From assembly GCF_000376565.1 (NCBI RefSeq), contig NZ_BARG01000012.1, positions 39,482 to 103,481 of the forward strand: a stretch of 64,000 nucleotides of DNA, read 5' to 3'. Both the position numbers and the translations under genes were made by a program. This DNA is from Streptomyces hokutonensis. Its GTDB lineage: Bacteria > Actinomycetota > Actinomycetes > Streptomycetales > Streptomycetaceae. Shown here in pieces: positions 1 to 8,348 of this stretch (within the stretch, counting starts at the first letter, position 1; each line of letters begins with the position of its first letter). The notes beneath the pieces are model-generated. The model ran no database searches. It saw nothing but the letters and a program-made list of their open reading frames with translations, and was not told the DNA's origin.

Positions 1-1029
1 GCCAACGGCTTCTTCGTCGGCGCCGAGTTCGCCCTGGTCTCGGTCCGCCGCAGCCAGATCGAACCCCTCGGCACGGCCCGCGCCCGCCAGGTCCTCTACG
101 GCCTGGAGCGCCTGCCGCAGATGATGGCGGCAGCCCAATTCGGCATCACCGTCTGCTCGTTGACGCTCGGCGCGGTCGCCGAGCCGACGGTCGCACACGT
201 CCTGGAGCCGGTCTTCGAGTGGATGCACCTGCCCGACGGCATGATCCATCCCCTCGGCTACGTCCTCGCGCTCGCCGCCGTGGTCTTCTTCCACCTCGTC
301 ATCGGCGAGATGGTCCCGAAGAACCTCGCGATGGCCGCCCCGGAGAAGGCCGCGATGTGGCTCAGCCCCGGGCTGGTCGCCTTCGCCAGGGTCTGCAAGC
401 CGATCACCATCGCCCTCGGCGCCGTCGCCCAGGCCATCCTGCGGCTCTTCCACGTCGAGCCCAAGGACGAGGTCGAGGCCGTCTTCACCAGCGAACAGCT
501 CAACCGCCTGGTGGAGGACTCGGGCCAGGCCGGCCTCCTCGACCCCGAGGAACAGGAACGCCTCGAGGACGCCCTCGAGTTGGGCTCCCGCCCGGTCACC
601 GACGTCCTCCTGCGCCGCGAGAACCTCGTCACGGTCAGCCCCTCGGTCACCCCCGGCGAGATCGTCGCCCTCACCGCCCGTACCGGCTACTCCCGCTTCC
701 CGATCGCGGCGGAAACCGGCGCCTTCATGGGCTACCTCCACGTCAAGGACGTCCTGGACCTGGAGGAATCCGAAAGGGCGGTCCCGCAGCAGATCTGGCG
801 CCCCATGACGACCCTCCGCTCCGAACTCCCCCTGGACGACGCCCTGACGGTGATGCGCCGCGCCGCGACACACCTGGCCCAGGTGGCGGACGCGTCAGGC
901 AAGGTGCTGGGCTTGGTGGCGATGGAGGACGTGCTGGAGCTGTTGGTGGGCGAGGTCAACGACCCGGCCCATCGAGAGGTACCAGCACAGCCACGAACGG
1001 CGGAAGTGAAAGAGACGGTTCCGAGCTGA
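1..1029 (+). CDS. CNNM/HlyC-CorC family membrane protein with CBS pair (5' truncated)
   Basis: The frame is open from base 1, so the start codon and first membrane helix lie outside the window. The visible part shows the end of a DUF21/CNNM membrane domain, including the typical GEMVPKNLAM stretch at about bases 307-336. A linker (FTSEQLNRLVEDSGQAG) and two CBS motifs follow, the second ending in AMEDVLELLVGEVND. The protein stops soon after CBS2, so the C-terminal CorC_HlyC domain of longer relatives is absent. Members are implicated in Mg2+/Co2+ efflux or membrane integrity; the older name haemolysin is misleading. Streptomyces often carries two such genes in tandem, so the partner may lie just upstream. 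The family call is secure and the substrate is inferred. Confidence 0.88.
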   Translation, partial: ANGFFVGAEFALVSVRRSQIEPLGTARARQVLYGLERLPQMMAAAQFGITVCSLTLGAVAEPTVAHVLEPVFEWMHLPDGMIHPLGYVLALAAVVFFHLVIGEMVPKNLAMAAPEKAAMWLSPGLVAFARVCKPITIALGAVAQAILRLFHVEPKDEVEAVFTSEQLNRLVEDSGQAGLLDPEEQERLEDALELGSRPVTDVLLRRENLVTVSPSVTPGEIVALTARTGYSRFPIAAETGAFMGYLHVKDVLDLEESERAVPQQIWRPMTTLRSELPLDDALTVMRRAATHLAQVADASGKVLGLVAMEDVLELLVGEVNDPAHREVPAQPRTAEVKETVPS

Positions 1030-1037
1030 CGCAGGTC

Positions 1038-1100
1038 CCCCTGCGCCCCGTTTTCAGGGGCGCGGGGAACTGCGCGACCAGCCACAACGCACCCGCACTC
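1038..1100. repeat. Dispersed Streptomyces intergenic hairpin repeat, probable terminator
   Basis: Between two convergent genes lies a hairpin with arms CGCCCC (1044-1049) and GGGGCG (1057-1062), followed by GCGGGGAACTGCGCGACCAG. I recognise this hairpin plus the GGGGAACTGCGCGACCAG tail as a repeat found in many copies between convergent genes in Streptomyces genomes. It probably acts as a bidirectional terminator for the CBS-domain gene and the AAA+ ATPase gene. The repeat status comes from memory; only one copy is in this window. Confidence 0.6.
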
Positions 1101-1138
1101 GCGAACGAACAACAGCCACCCGAGCCAGTGCGTACCGC

Positions 1139-2998
1139 TCAGCCCTCCGCAGGTCCCCGCCCCGACAACACCTCTCCATACGCCTGCATCAGATCCGGCA
1201 ACCGCAAAGTCGACAAGTCATCCCGAGACAACATCCCGGGATACACCGACAACCGCAGATCCCGATACGCACAGCTCTTCTCATACAGGGTCCGCAAGAA
1301 CCGCCCGTTCCCGAGCTCGTCGATCCACCCCTGATCCACCACATGCCCGGCGATGGACCGTAGTTCGTCCAACGCCTCCTCGTCCCACACGTCCCCGTTC
1401 TCCGCGGCCAACACCTCACCGATGGAGGTGAGTTCAAGAGGCCGGTACGAAGGAAAGTCGACGCGCGTGGTGAAGCGGGAGGACAGCCCGGGGTTCGCGG
1501 CGAGCAGCCGGTCCATGCCCTCCGGGTAGCCGGCCAGTATCACCACCAGGTGGTCGCGGTTGTCCTCGGCCCGCTTCAGCAGCACCTGCAAGGCCTCGTC
1601 GCCGTACGCGTCGCCCTTGCCGTAACCGGAGTTGGAGAGCGAGTAGGCCTCGTCGACGAAGAGGACGCCACCGATCGCGGAGTCGATCAACTCGTTGGCC
1701 TTCACGGCCGTTTGACCGAGGTACTCGCCGACGAGATCGGCCCGCTGCGCCTCGACGAGATGGTCGCCGCCGAGCAGCCCGAGGGCGTAGAAGACGCGGC
1801 CGAGTATGCGGGCCACGGTGGTCTTGCCGGTGCCCGAGGGACCGGAGAAGACGAAGTGCCGTTTCGGCGGCTGGACCGGCAGCCCCTGCCCGGCCCGCAG
1901 TCGGGCCATGTTCAACTGGGCGGACAACGCCTTTACCTGTCGCTTGACCGGCTCCAACCCCACCATGCGCTCAAGCTCGTTGAGCGCCTCCTCGAGTAAG
2001 ACGGGGTCGGTGGGACCGGTGGGCAGCGGCGGAACGGGCACCGAGGTCTTCTCGCGCACCGAGTCGGCGGCCGAGGGCAGCGGCCCGGTCGGCGGCAGAC
2101 CGGGCTCCGACAGCTTCAGATCGCGCCCCTCCGCACCGAACAGCGGATCGAGCCCGTCGGGGCTCTCCAGCGCGTCCTGCCCGCCGGAGAGCGTGATCGC
2201 GGCGAGGTCGGTGACGTCCTCGGAGCCGTCGTACCCGTCGGAGTCGGTGATCGCGGCGAGCCGCGCCGAGGTGTCCATGAACGCGGGGTCGACGCGATGC
2301 ACCGCCCGGTAGAGGGGCAGCGCGGCGGCGCTGCGGCCGGTGCCCTCGTGGGCCCGCGCCAGCCAGTACCGCAACTCCTTGCGCTGCGGCTGTTCGCTGC
2401 GACAGCGCATCAGCGCGGAGGACAGCAGCGGCTCGGCCTGGCCGTACATCTCGAGCCGTACCCGGGCCATCCCGCCGAACAACCCCGCCTCGATGCCCAG
2501 GAGTTGGTCGTTCAGCAGCGGATCGGTGTGCCGGACCAGCTGCTCCCAGTCCTTGACCAGATAGGCGCGGCAGGCGTGCAGGAAGCGGACCTGGTGGTCG
2601 GTGTCGACGGGCGGCAGTCCGGCCAACGCGCGGTCCAGTTCGGGCACATGGCGGCCGTCCAGCCAGTGCGAGGCGTGCGCGAGCAGCAGATCGCGCGGGC
2701 TCTCCAGCACGGGCTGGACCCACCAGCCGAGCCAGTACCAGGAGTTGAGCGTACGGCGGTGTCTGGTGCGCTGTTCCCCGAAGCGTTCCCGGTGCCGGTA
2801 CATCCGCAGCAGCGCGGTCGTCGTGTCGACGCGCAGCGCGTGCAGTCCGAGCCAGCCGTCGGCCATCCCGGGATCCATCCGTACCGCGGTGCGGAACTCC
2901 TCCTCAGCCTGCGGATAAGCGCCCATCGTGTAGGCGTCCACGCCTCGCAGCCACGCGAGGTCGGCCGGGGCCTCGGGGCCCTGCGTGCCGAAGTCCAT
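1139..2998 (-). CDS. EccA-like AAA+ ATPase with TPR-type N-terminal half
   Basis: A 619-residue protein. The N-terminal half is helical and TPR-like (MGAYPQAEEEFRTAVRMDPG, later ALPLYRAVHRVDPAF). A low-complexity linker follows, then a CbbX/EccA-type AAA+ module with Walker A GPSGTGKTT, Walker B GVLFVDEAYSL and the sensor/finger stretch LAGYPEGMD...NPGLSSRF. This order matches the ESX (type VII secretion) chaperone-ATPase EccA, but no other ESX gene is present, so a secretion role is inferred from family only. The start at 2998 is chosen because GGGGGG lies just upstream and the sequence further upstream in frame does not look like protein. It is transcribed towards the CBS-domain gene. Confidence 0.82.
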   Translation of the reverse strand: MDFGTQGPEAPADLAWLRGVDAYTMGAYPQAEEEFRTAVRMDPGMADGWLGLHALRVDTTTALLRMYRHRERFGEQRTRHRRTLNSWYWLGWWVQPVLESPRDLLLAHASHWLDGRHVPELDRALAGLPPVDTDHQVRFLHACRAYLVKDWEQLVRHTDPLLNDQLLGIEAGLFGGMARVRLEMYGQAEPLLSSALMRCRSEQPQRKELRYWLARAHEGTGRSAAALPLYRAVHRVDPAFMDTSARLAAITDSDGYDGSEDVTDLAAITLSGGQDALESPDGLDPLFGAEGRDLKLSEPGLPPTGPLPSAADSVREKTSVPVPPLPTGPTDPVLLEEALNELERMVGLEPVKRQVKALSAQLNMARLRAGQGLPVQPPKRHFVFSGPSGTGKTTVARILGRVFYALGLLGGDHLVEAQRADLVGEYLGQTAVKANELIDSAIGGVLFVDEAYSLSNSGYGKGDAYGDEALQVLLKRAEDNRDHLVVILAGYPEGMDRLLAANPGLSSRFTTRVDFPSYRPLELTSIGEVLAAENGDVWDEEALDELRSIAGHVVDQGWIDELGNGRFLRTLYEKSCAYRDLRLSVYPGMLSRDDLSTLRLPDLMQAYGEVLSGRGPAEG

Positions 2999-3431
2999 CA
3001 CGTCCCCCCACAAACCGTGCCCCCGTTGATTCACCGCCGGGCCGGCGCCCGTCGGCAGTCTGGGTCGAACCGCTGTGCCGCGGACGGGAGTTGCCGTGGT
3101 GCGCGAAGCAGCCGTCCGTTGGTCGCACCCTGGGCATCGTACCTGCGGGGCAGTCGCCCACCGAAGGGTGCCGCACAGGCCGTTTGACGAGGTGGGAGCA
3201 GATGGGGCGCACTCGGGACGGTGACCCAGGGTGAGCAAATCACGGCTCGTAGCGGCCGGAAAAGAGGCTGAGAGCAGAACGAAGCCCCCGATCACGGGGG
3301 AACAACCGGGGGCTTCGCGACTCTGGGCGGCTCCGAACGGCCGCACATTCAGAACGTAAGACCTGTACGGCCCCTGGGTCAAGCCGAGTTGAGGCACTCA
3401 GGCAAGTTCGAGCATGACGGTCTTCACAAGT
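2999..3431. other. Intergenic region upstream of the AAA+ ATPase
   Basis: No convincing gene is present in these 433 bases. The part next to 2998 holds the ribosome binding site and presumably the promoter of the AAA+ ATPase gene. The part near 3300 holds the terminator of the P-loop kinase gene that is read towards it. I did not find a clear -35/-10 pair. Confidence 0.5.
3281..3316 (-). terminator. Strong hairpin terminator downstream of the P-loop kinase
   Basis: A perfect 10-bp inverted repeat, GAAGCCCCCG (3281-3290) and CGGGGGCTTC (3307-3316), with a 16-base loop that itself contains a G-run. It sits about 115 bases after the stop of the leftward kinase gene and before the AAA+ ATPase promoter area. 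There is no U-tract, as is usual in Streptomyces. Confidence 0.7.
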
Positions 3432-4052
3432 TCAGCACACTGCGGGCGGTTCGTCACCGTGGGTGATTTCGTGGTCCGGTCCAATCGTCCCGGAGGGCCC
3501 CGGCAGCACCTCGTACCCCTTCAGCAACTGCCGTACCAGGAGGTTCGCGTGCGGTCGCGAAGGGTCCTCGGTGAAGTGTTCGCGTTCCGCCTCGACCCAC
3601 CCGTCCCAGAAGTCCCGTTGCTCACTCCCGTCCCGCAGCCGCCCCCGTGCCCAGGACTCCTCCCGGGGCAGTTCCATCCACAGCAGTCGCGCGAGGAACG
3701 GGCGTACCGCCCGGCGTCCGGCGCCGACGCCCTCGATCAGGATCACGGGCGCGGGCGGCAGCGCGCGGGGTGGTCCGAAGCGCCGGGCGTGCCAGTCGTA
3801 GGGGGCGTAGCGCGCGGTCCCGCCGCGGCCGAGCGGGGTGATCACCTGGCTCAGCAGCCGGTCGGTCCAGCCGAACAGCTCGTCGTGGGTGGCGAGGTCG
3901 TCCAGGTGCAGCACGGGCGCCCCGCCCAGGGCCGCGGCCAGCCGCCCGGCGAACGTCGACTTCCCCGACCCCGCGTGCCCGTCGACACCGACGAGCCGGA
4001 CCGGGCCGCAGGACGGGGGAAGGCGGCGGAGCCGTTGGGCGAGGTCGTGCAT
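3432..4052 (-). CDS. P-loop NTPase of the uridine kinase type
   Basis: A 206-residue cytoplasmic protein with Walker A GVDGHAGSGKSTFAGRLA near the N-terminus (about residues 22-39), then HLDDLATHDELFGW and VILIEGVGAGRRA, which resemble the substrate-binding and lid regions of uridine kinase or (p)ppGpp-era nucleoside kinase folds. The length suits a single-domain kinase. The real substrate cannot be read from the sequence. It is divergent from the C39 peptidase gene across a 216-bp intergenic and ends before the hairpin at 3281-3316. Confidence 0.75.
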   Translation of the reverse strand: MHDLAQRLRRLPPSCGPVRLVGVDGHAGSGKSTFAGRLAAALGGAPVLHLDDLATHDELFGWTDRLLSQVITPLGRGGTARYAPYDWHARRFGPPRALPPAPVILIEGVGAGRRAVRPFLARLLWMELPREESWARGRLRDGSEQRDFWDGWVEAEREHFTEDPSRPHANLLVRQLLKGYEVLPGPSGTIGPDHEITHGDEPPAVC

Positions 4053-4144
4053 GACTGGTCCCGGGAGGTCGTGGGTGATGCCGCAGGTCGCCGGGACAGT
4101 CTAGGGAGCGGTCGCTCCCGCCCCAGGTCATGCCAGTGGTCGAT

Positions 4145-4156
4145 ACCAATATTGGT
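4145..4156. promoter_or_regulatory. Perfect palindrome in a divergent promoter region
   Basis: ACCAATATTGGT is a perfect 12-bp palindrome between two divergent genes (kinase leftward, C39 peptidase rightward). A second, imperfect inverted repeat, TGTGCCCATAGTGGGCGCACA without its middle, lies at 4198-4218. Either could be an operator. AT-rich palindromes are uncommon in this GC-rich DNA. No regulator gene adjoins. Confidence 0.35.
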
Positions 4157-4268
4157 GGGTGTGGCGAGGTTCGAAGTGCTGGCAGCGGGGAGCCGCGTGT
4201 GCCCATAGTGGGCGCACATCCGTCCATTGGATCTGTCCCGATTCGGAACACCCGGGGGTCTTCCGCCC

Positions 4269-5621
4269 ATGAGCAGAGCCGAACAGCCGTCCCGCCGAGC
4301 CGTCCTGGCCGCCGCGGTCGCCGCGACCGTGGTGAGCGGGGCCGTCCCCGCTGCCGCCGACACCGGCGCAGCCGACTCGGGCCGGGCCCCGACCCTGGTC
4401 GACTACCACGCATGGACCGCCTACGAGGACTGGTGCGGCGGTACCGCCAAGGGCACCCGGGCCGTCCCGGGCCCCCGCCCCGGCCTCGTCGTCGGCACCG
4501 CCCTCGGCAGCGTCGACTACACGGACCCGCACACCGGCACGACTGCGAGCTGGGAGTACGCGACCTGGACGTCCCCCGTCCACATGCTCTCGGTCCCGGC
4601 GACGGAGGCCATCGCCTCCTGGAACGCGCACACCCCCGCCGGCACCTGGATCCAGGTCGAAATGCGCGGCACGTACTCCGACGGCACGGACACCCCCTGG
4701 TACGTGATGGGCCGCTGGGCCGCCGGTGACCAGGACATCAAGCGGACCTCCGTCGACGACCAGAAGGACGGCAAGTCCGCCGTCTGGACGGACACCTTCG
4801 CGATCGACGACGCGACCACGGGCCTGCGCCTGGCGTCGTACCGGCTGCGCCTGACCCTCTACCGCAAGCCCGGAACCGAGCTCACCCCCACGGTGTGGCG
4901 GCTCGGCGCGATGGGCTCGGACATCCCCGACCGCTTCACCGTCCCGGCCTCGACGCCCGGACTCGCCGGGGAGCTGATCGTCCCGCGCTACTCGCAGGAG
5001 ATCCACACCGGCCAGTACCCCGAGTACGACAACGGCGGCGAGGCCTGGTGCAGCCCCACCTCCTCGCAGATGATCATCGAGTACTGGGGCGGCCGGCTCA
5101 CCCCGGAGCAACTGGCCTGGGTCGACCCGAGCTACGCCGACCCGCAGGTGGACAACGCGGCCCGCTTCACCTACGACTACCAGTACAACGGCTGCGGCAA
5201 CTGGCCGTTCAACGCCGCCTACGCGGCGACGTACCCGGACCTCCAGGGCGTCGTCACCCGGCTCGGTTCGCTCACCGACCTGGAGACGCTGATCGCGGCG
5301 GGCGTCCCGGCCATAACGTCCCAGTCGTTCCTCAGCAGCGAGCTGACCGGCGCGGGATACGGCACGGCCGGCCATCTGATGACCGTGATCGGCTTCACCG
5401 TCGACGGCGATGTGATCGCCAACGACCCCAATTCACCCAGCGATCCGGCCGTCCGCCGCGTCTACAAGCGCCGTGAGTTCGAGAACATCTGGCTGCGGAC
5501 CAAGCGGTACAACGCCTCCGGCAAGCTCTCCTCCGGTACCGGTGGCGTCTGTTACCTCTACTTCCCGGCGCGGCCGACCGCCCGCCAGCGCACCGCACTC
5601 GCGGCGGTGGGCGTGCGCTGA
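4269..5621 (+). CDS. Exported C39-like (papain-fold) peptidase
   Basis: A 450-residue protein starting MSRAEQPSRRAVLAAAVAATV, a signal peptide of twin-arginine style (SRRAVLA) ending near AAA-DTGA, so export is likely. The C-terminal half carries the cysteine-peptidase set: GGEAWCSPTSSQMIIEYWG (Cys nucleophile), AGHLMTVIGF (His) and NDPNSPSD (Asn/Asp), as in peptidase C39_2 proteins. The N-terminal half is a beta-rich domain of unknown role. An upstream in-frame TTG at 4227 is possible, but the ATG at 4269 puts the Arg pair at the normal distance from the N-terminus. The substrate is unknown. Confidence 0.85.
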   Translation: MSRAEQPSRRAVLAAAVAATVVSGAVPAAADTGAADSGRAPTLVDYHAWTAYEDWCGGTAKGTRAVPGPRPGLVVGTALGSVDYTDPHTGTTASWEYATWTSPVHMLSVPATEAIASWNAHTPAGTWIQVEMRGTYSDGTDTPWYVMGRWAAGDQDIKRTSVDDQKDGKSAVWTDTFAIDDATTGLRLASYRLRLTLYRKPGTELTPTVWRLGAMGSDIPDRFTVPASTPGLAGELIVPRYSQEIHTGQYPEYDNGGEAWCSPTSSQMIIEYWGGRLTPEQLAWVDPSYADPQVDNAARFTYDYQYNGCGNWPFNAAYAATYPDLQGVVTRLGSLTDLETLIAAGVPAITSQSFLSSELTGAGYGTAGHLMTVIGFTVDGDVIANDPNSPSDPAVRRVYKRREFENIWLRTKRYNASGKLSSGTGGVCYLYFPARPTARQRTALAAVGVR

Positions 5622-5722
5622 CCATGGGGCTGTGACCAAGGTCTCCGGCCCAGGAGGCGATATCGATGGCAAGGTGGACAGAACGGGGGAGTCCACCGCA
5701 CATCCGACCTCTGTGAGCCACC

Positions 5723-5869
5723 ATGACCGCACACTCGGCCGCCGCCGCGCGCGCCCGCACCCGCACCGGCGGCCCCAAGGGCGACGGCCCGAAGATCGTC
5801 GAACACGTCATGGGCTGGACCCTCGTCGTGGTGATCGCGATGCTCGTGACTCAAATCGGCCTGCTGTGA
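5723..5869 (+). CDS. SCO1431-family small membrane protein
   Basis: A 48-residue ORF with a basic Ala/Arg-rich N-terminus, then GGPKGDGPKIVEHVMGWTL and one hydrophobic helix (LVVVIAMLVTQIGLL) running to the C-terminus. I recognise this as the small membrane protein family named after S. coelicolor SCO1431. The high conservation of the core from KIVEHVMGW onward is recalled from the family. Function is unknown. It precedes the TetR gene on the same strand by 65 bases. Confidence 0.75.
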   Translation: MTAHSAAAARARTRTGGPKGDGPKIVEHVMGWTLVVVIAMLVTQIGLL

Positions 5870-5934
5870 CCTGACGCATACTTGACCTGCCATACTGCGG
5901 TTGACCAAGCCCAGTTGGAGAGCCAGAGTCGAAA

Positions 5935-6594
5935 TTGGAAATCAGTCAGCAGCGTGACGTCGCACGTCCCCGGGCGCGCGGTACCGAGCGTTCCTTGGCG
6001 CGCCGCGCCGAACTCATCACCATTGGCCGGAAGTTGTTCGCCGACACGTCCTACGACGCGCTGTCCATGGACGACATCGCGCGGCAGGCCCATGTCGCCA
6101 AGGGGCTGATCTACTACTACTTCCAGTCCAAGCGCGGCTACTACCTGGCGATCATCAACGACTCCGTCGCCGACCTGGTGACCTTCGCGGCGAGCGGCTA
6201 CGAACTGCCCCAACTGGACCGCGTACAGCGCACGATGGACAGCTATCTCCGCTGGGCCGAGCACAACCAGGCCGCGTACCGCACCATCGTCAGCGGCGGC
6301 GTCGGCTTCGACACCGAGGTGCACGCCATCCGTGACGGCGTCCGCGCGGCCATCGTCGAGACCATCGCCGCCGGGGCCTACGGCCGCAGCGACATCTCCC
6401 GCCTCGCGCGCATGGGCCTGTTCGGCTGGGTGTGCAGCGTCGAGGGCGCGACCCTGGAGTGGATCAGCGGCCCCGACCTGTCCCGCGAGACGATGCGCGA
6501 GCTCCTCGTGAAGACCCTCGGCGGCACCCTGCGCGCCATCGAGGAACTGGACCCGACGTACCCGGCGCCGACCCCGGCCCGCAGGGACGGCTGA
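5935..6594 (+). CDS. TetR-family transcriptional regulator
   Basis: A 219-residue protein with a classic N-terminal TetR helix-turn-helix: AELITIGRKLFADTSYDALS, then MDDIARQAHVAKGLIYYYF. The C-terminal ligand-binding half is helical and not recognisable to a ligand. The first available start after an in-frame stop (5902-5904) is TTG at 5935. The next gene downstream is an acyl-CoA dehydrogenase, so control of fatty-acid or CoA-ester metabolism is plausible but only inferred from position. Confidence 0.88.
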   Translation: MEISQQRDVARPRARGTERSLARRAELITIGRKLFADTSYDALSMDDIARQAHVAKGLIYYYFQSKRGYYLAIINDSVADLVTFAASGYELPQLDRVQRTMDSYLRWAEHNQAAYRTIVSGGVGFDTEVHAIRDGVRAAIVETIAAGAYGRSDISRLARMGLFGWVCSVEGATLEWISGPDLSRETMRELLVKTLGGTLRAIEELDPTYPAPTPARRDG

Positions 6595-6823
6595 ACAGGC
6601 GCTCCCGACCGGTTCCGGACGACCGGGTTATTCTCGAAGTAAGCGGTCGTTAACTGGTGACGGCGGACCTTCGATCGGGCATACTCACAGCGCAGAGCCG
6701 CTGGTCAGCCGCTTCCGAGACCCGGAAGCGGGAGCAGCGGCCGTACCCGTGCGATATCCGGCGCAGGCGCCTCGACCCCAGGCGTACGCCCGCCGATGTC
6801 CCGACAGGGAGGAGAGCGTCGCC

Positions 6824-8005
6824 ATGCCCGACCGCGCCCCGCAGCCGGTGGACCGGCAACTGCCCACGGACGAGGCCCGGGATCTGATCTCGCTGGTCCG
6901 CGACATCGCGCAGCGTGAGATCGCCCCGAGAGCGGCCGAGGAAGAGGACGCCGGACGCTTCCCCCGCGAGGTCTTCACCCTGCTCTCCGAGTCCGGACTG
7001 CTCGGCCTGCCCTACGACTCCGAGTACGGCGGCGGCGACCAGCCGTACGAGGTCTACCTCCAGGTCCTCGAAGAACTCGCGGCGGCCCGCCTCACCGTCG
7101 GCCTCGGCGTCAGCGTCCACTCCCTGTCCTGCCACGCGCTGGCCAACTACGGCACCAAGCAGCAGCAGGTCGAGTACCTGCCCGCGATGCTCGGCGGCGG
7201 ACTGCTGGGCGCCTACTGCCTGTCCGAGCCGTCCTCCGGCTCCGACGCGGCCTCCCTGCGCACGAAGGCGGTCAGGGAGGGTGACGACTGGGTGATCGAC
7301 GGCACCAAGGCCTGGATCACGCACGGTGGCATCGCCGACTTCTACACGGTCATGGCCCGCACCGGCGAGGACGGTCCGCGCGGGATCAGTGCCTTCCTGG
7401 TGCCCGGTGACGCGCCCGGTCTGAGCGGCGCGGTGCCGGAGAAGAAGATGGGCATGAAGGGCTCGCCCACCGCCCAGGTCCACTTCGACGGCGTCCGGGT
7501 CTCCGACGAGCGGCGCCTCGGCGAGGAGGGCCAGGGCTTCGCGATCGCCCTGTCCGCGCTGGACTCCGGCCGGCTCGGCATCGCGGCCTGCGCGATCGGC
7601 CTGGCGCAGGCGGCGCTGGACGAGGCGGTGGCGTACGCGACCGGACGGCAGCAGTTCGGGCGGCCTATCTCCGACTTCCAGGGGCTGCGCTTCATGCTCG
7701 CCGACATGGCCACCCAGATCGAGGCGGGCCGGGCGCTCTACCTCGCGGCGGCCCGGCTGCGCGACGCGGGCCGGCCGTTCGCCAAACAGGCCGCCATGGC
7801 CAAGCTGCACTGCACCGACACCGCGATGAAGGCCACCATCGACGCCGTCCAGGTGCTCGGCGGATACGGCTACACCGCGGACTTCCCGGTCGAGCGCTAC
7901 ATGCGCGAGGCCAAGGTCCTGCAGATCGTCGAGGGCACCAACCAGATCCAGCGCATGGTCATCGCCCGCCACCTAGCGGGTCCCGAAGCCCGCCGAACTG
8001 GCTGA
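6824..8005 (+). CDS. Acyl-CoA dehydrogenase
   Basis: A 393-residue flavoenzyme of usual ACAD length that would catalyse alpha,beta-desaturation of an acyl-CoA with FAD. Signature stretches are GAYCLSEPSSGSDAASLRTKA, KAWITHGG, the C-terminal VQVLGGYGYTADFPVERYMREAK and IVEGTNQIQRMVIARHL. The residue at the usual catalytic-base position lies in the VEGTNQIQ segment, where Glu is present. The start is supported by GGGAGGAG about 10 bases upstream. It ends overlapping an oppositely oriented small gene. The chain-length preference cannot be told. Confidence 0.93.
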   Translation: MPDRAPQPVDRQLPTDEARDLISLVRDIAQREIAPRAAEEEDAGRFPREVFTLLSESGLLGLPYDSEYGGGDQPYEVYLQVLEELAAARLTVGLGVSVHSLSCHALANYGTKQQQVEYLPAMLGGGLLGAYCLSEPSSGSDAASLRTKAVREGDDWVIDGTKAWITHGGIADFYTVMARTGEDGPRGISAFLVPGDAPGLSGAVPEKKMGMKGSPTAQVHFDGVRVSDERRLGEEGQGFAIALSALDSGRLGIAACAIGLAQAALDEAVAYATGRQQFGRPISDFQGLRFMLADMATQIEAGRALYLAAARLRDAGRPFAKQAAMAKLHCTDTAMKATIDAVQVLGGYGYTADFPVERYMREAKVLQIVEGTNQIQRMVIARHLAGPEARRTG

Positions 8006-8207
8006 GTCCGACCGGCGGCGCCGCCAGCCGCACCCACTCCGGGTCGTGCCGTCCCGGCAGGGTGCGGCCCCGGTCGGCCCAAGTCCGCATCAGATCACGG
8101 TAGATGGGCGGGTCCTGCGGCTGCGGCGGCGCCAGCGGAACCGATTCTGCGGGTGCGGGGACGTAGATACGGCGCTGACGCCCGGTCGGCGCATATGTGG
8201 GGGTCAT
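7959..8207 (-). CDS. Small conserved hypothetical protein, Pro/Arg-rich
   Basis: An 82-residue ORF starting MTPTYAPTGRQRRIYVPAPA and containing PPIYRDLMRTWADRGRTLPG and HDPEWVRLAAPPVG. Third codon positions are GC-rich throughout and the composition looks like a real protein. I have an impression of near-identical proteins at this place in other Streptomyces. Its last 47 bases overlap the end of the acyl-CoA dehydrogenase gene on the other strand. There is no strong ribosome binding site. An in-frame TTG at 8222 is an alternative start. Function is unknown. Confidence 0.55.
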   Translation of the reverse strand: MTPTYAPTGRQRRIYVPAPAESVPLAPPQPQDPPIYRDLMRTWADRGRTLPGRHDPEWVRLAAPPVGLSQFGGLRDPLGGGR

Positions 8208-8348
8208 ACCAGGGCAACGCAAGAGCCCGCCGACAGGTCACCGGCGCGGGAAATCGAGCGTGAGTTCACCGGCGTACGGCTCTCGCCTCTGGCTACCGCA
8301 CGCCACCTGACGTACCGTCACCTCCACTGTCCCCAGGGGAGGTTAGCC

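Noticed and set aside
4053..4268. tRNA-like TTCGAA sequence near 4160
   Set aside because: No acceptor or anticodon stems could be formed around it.
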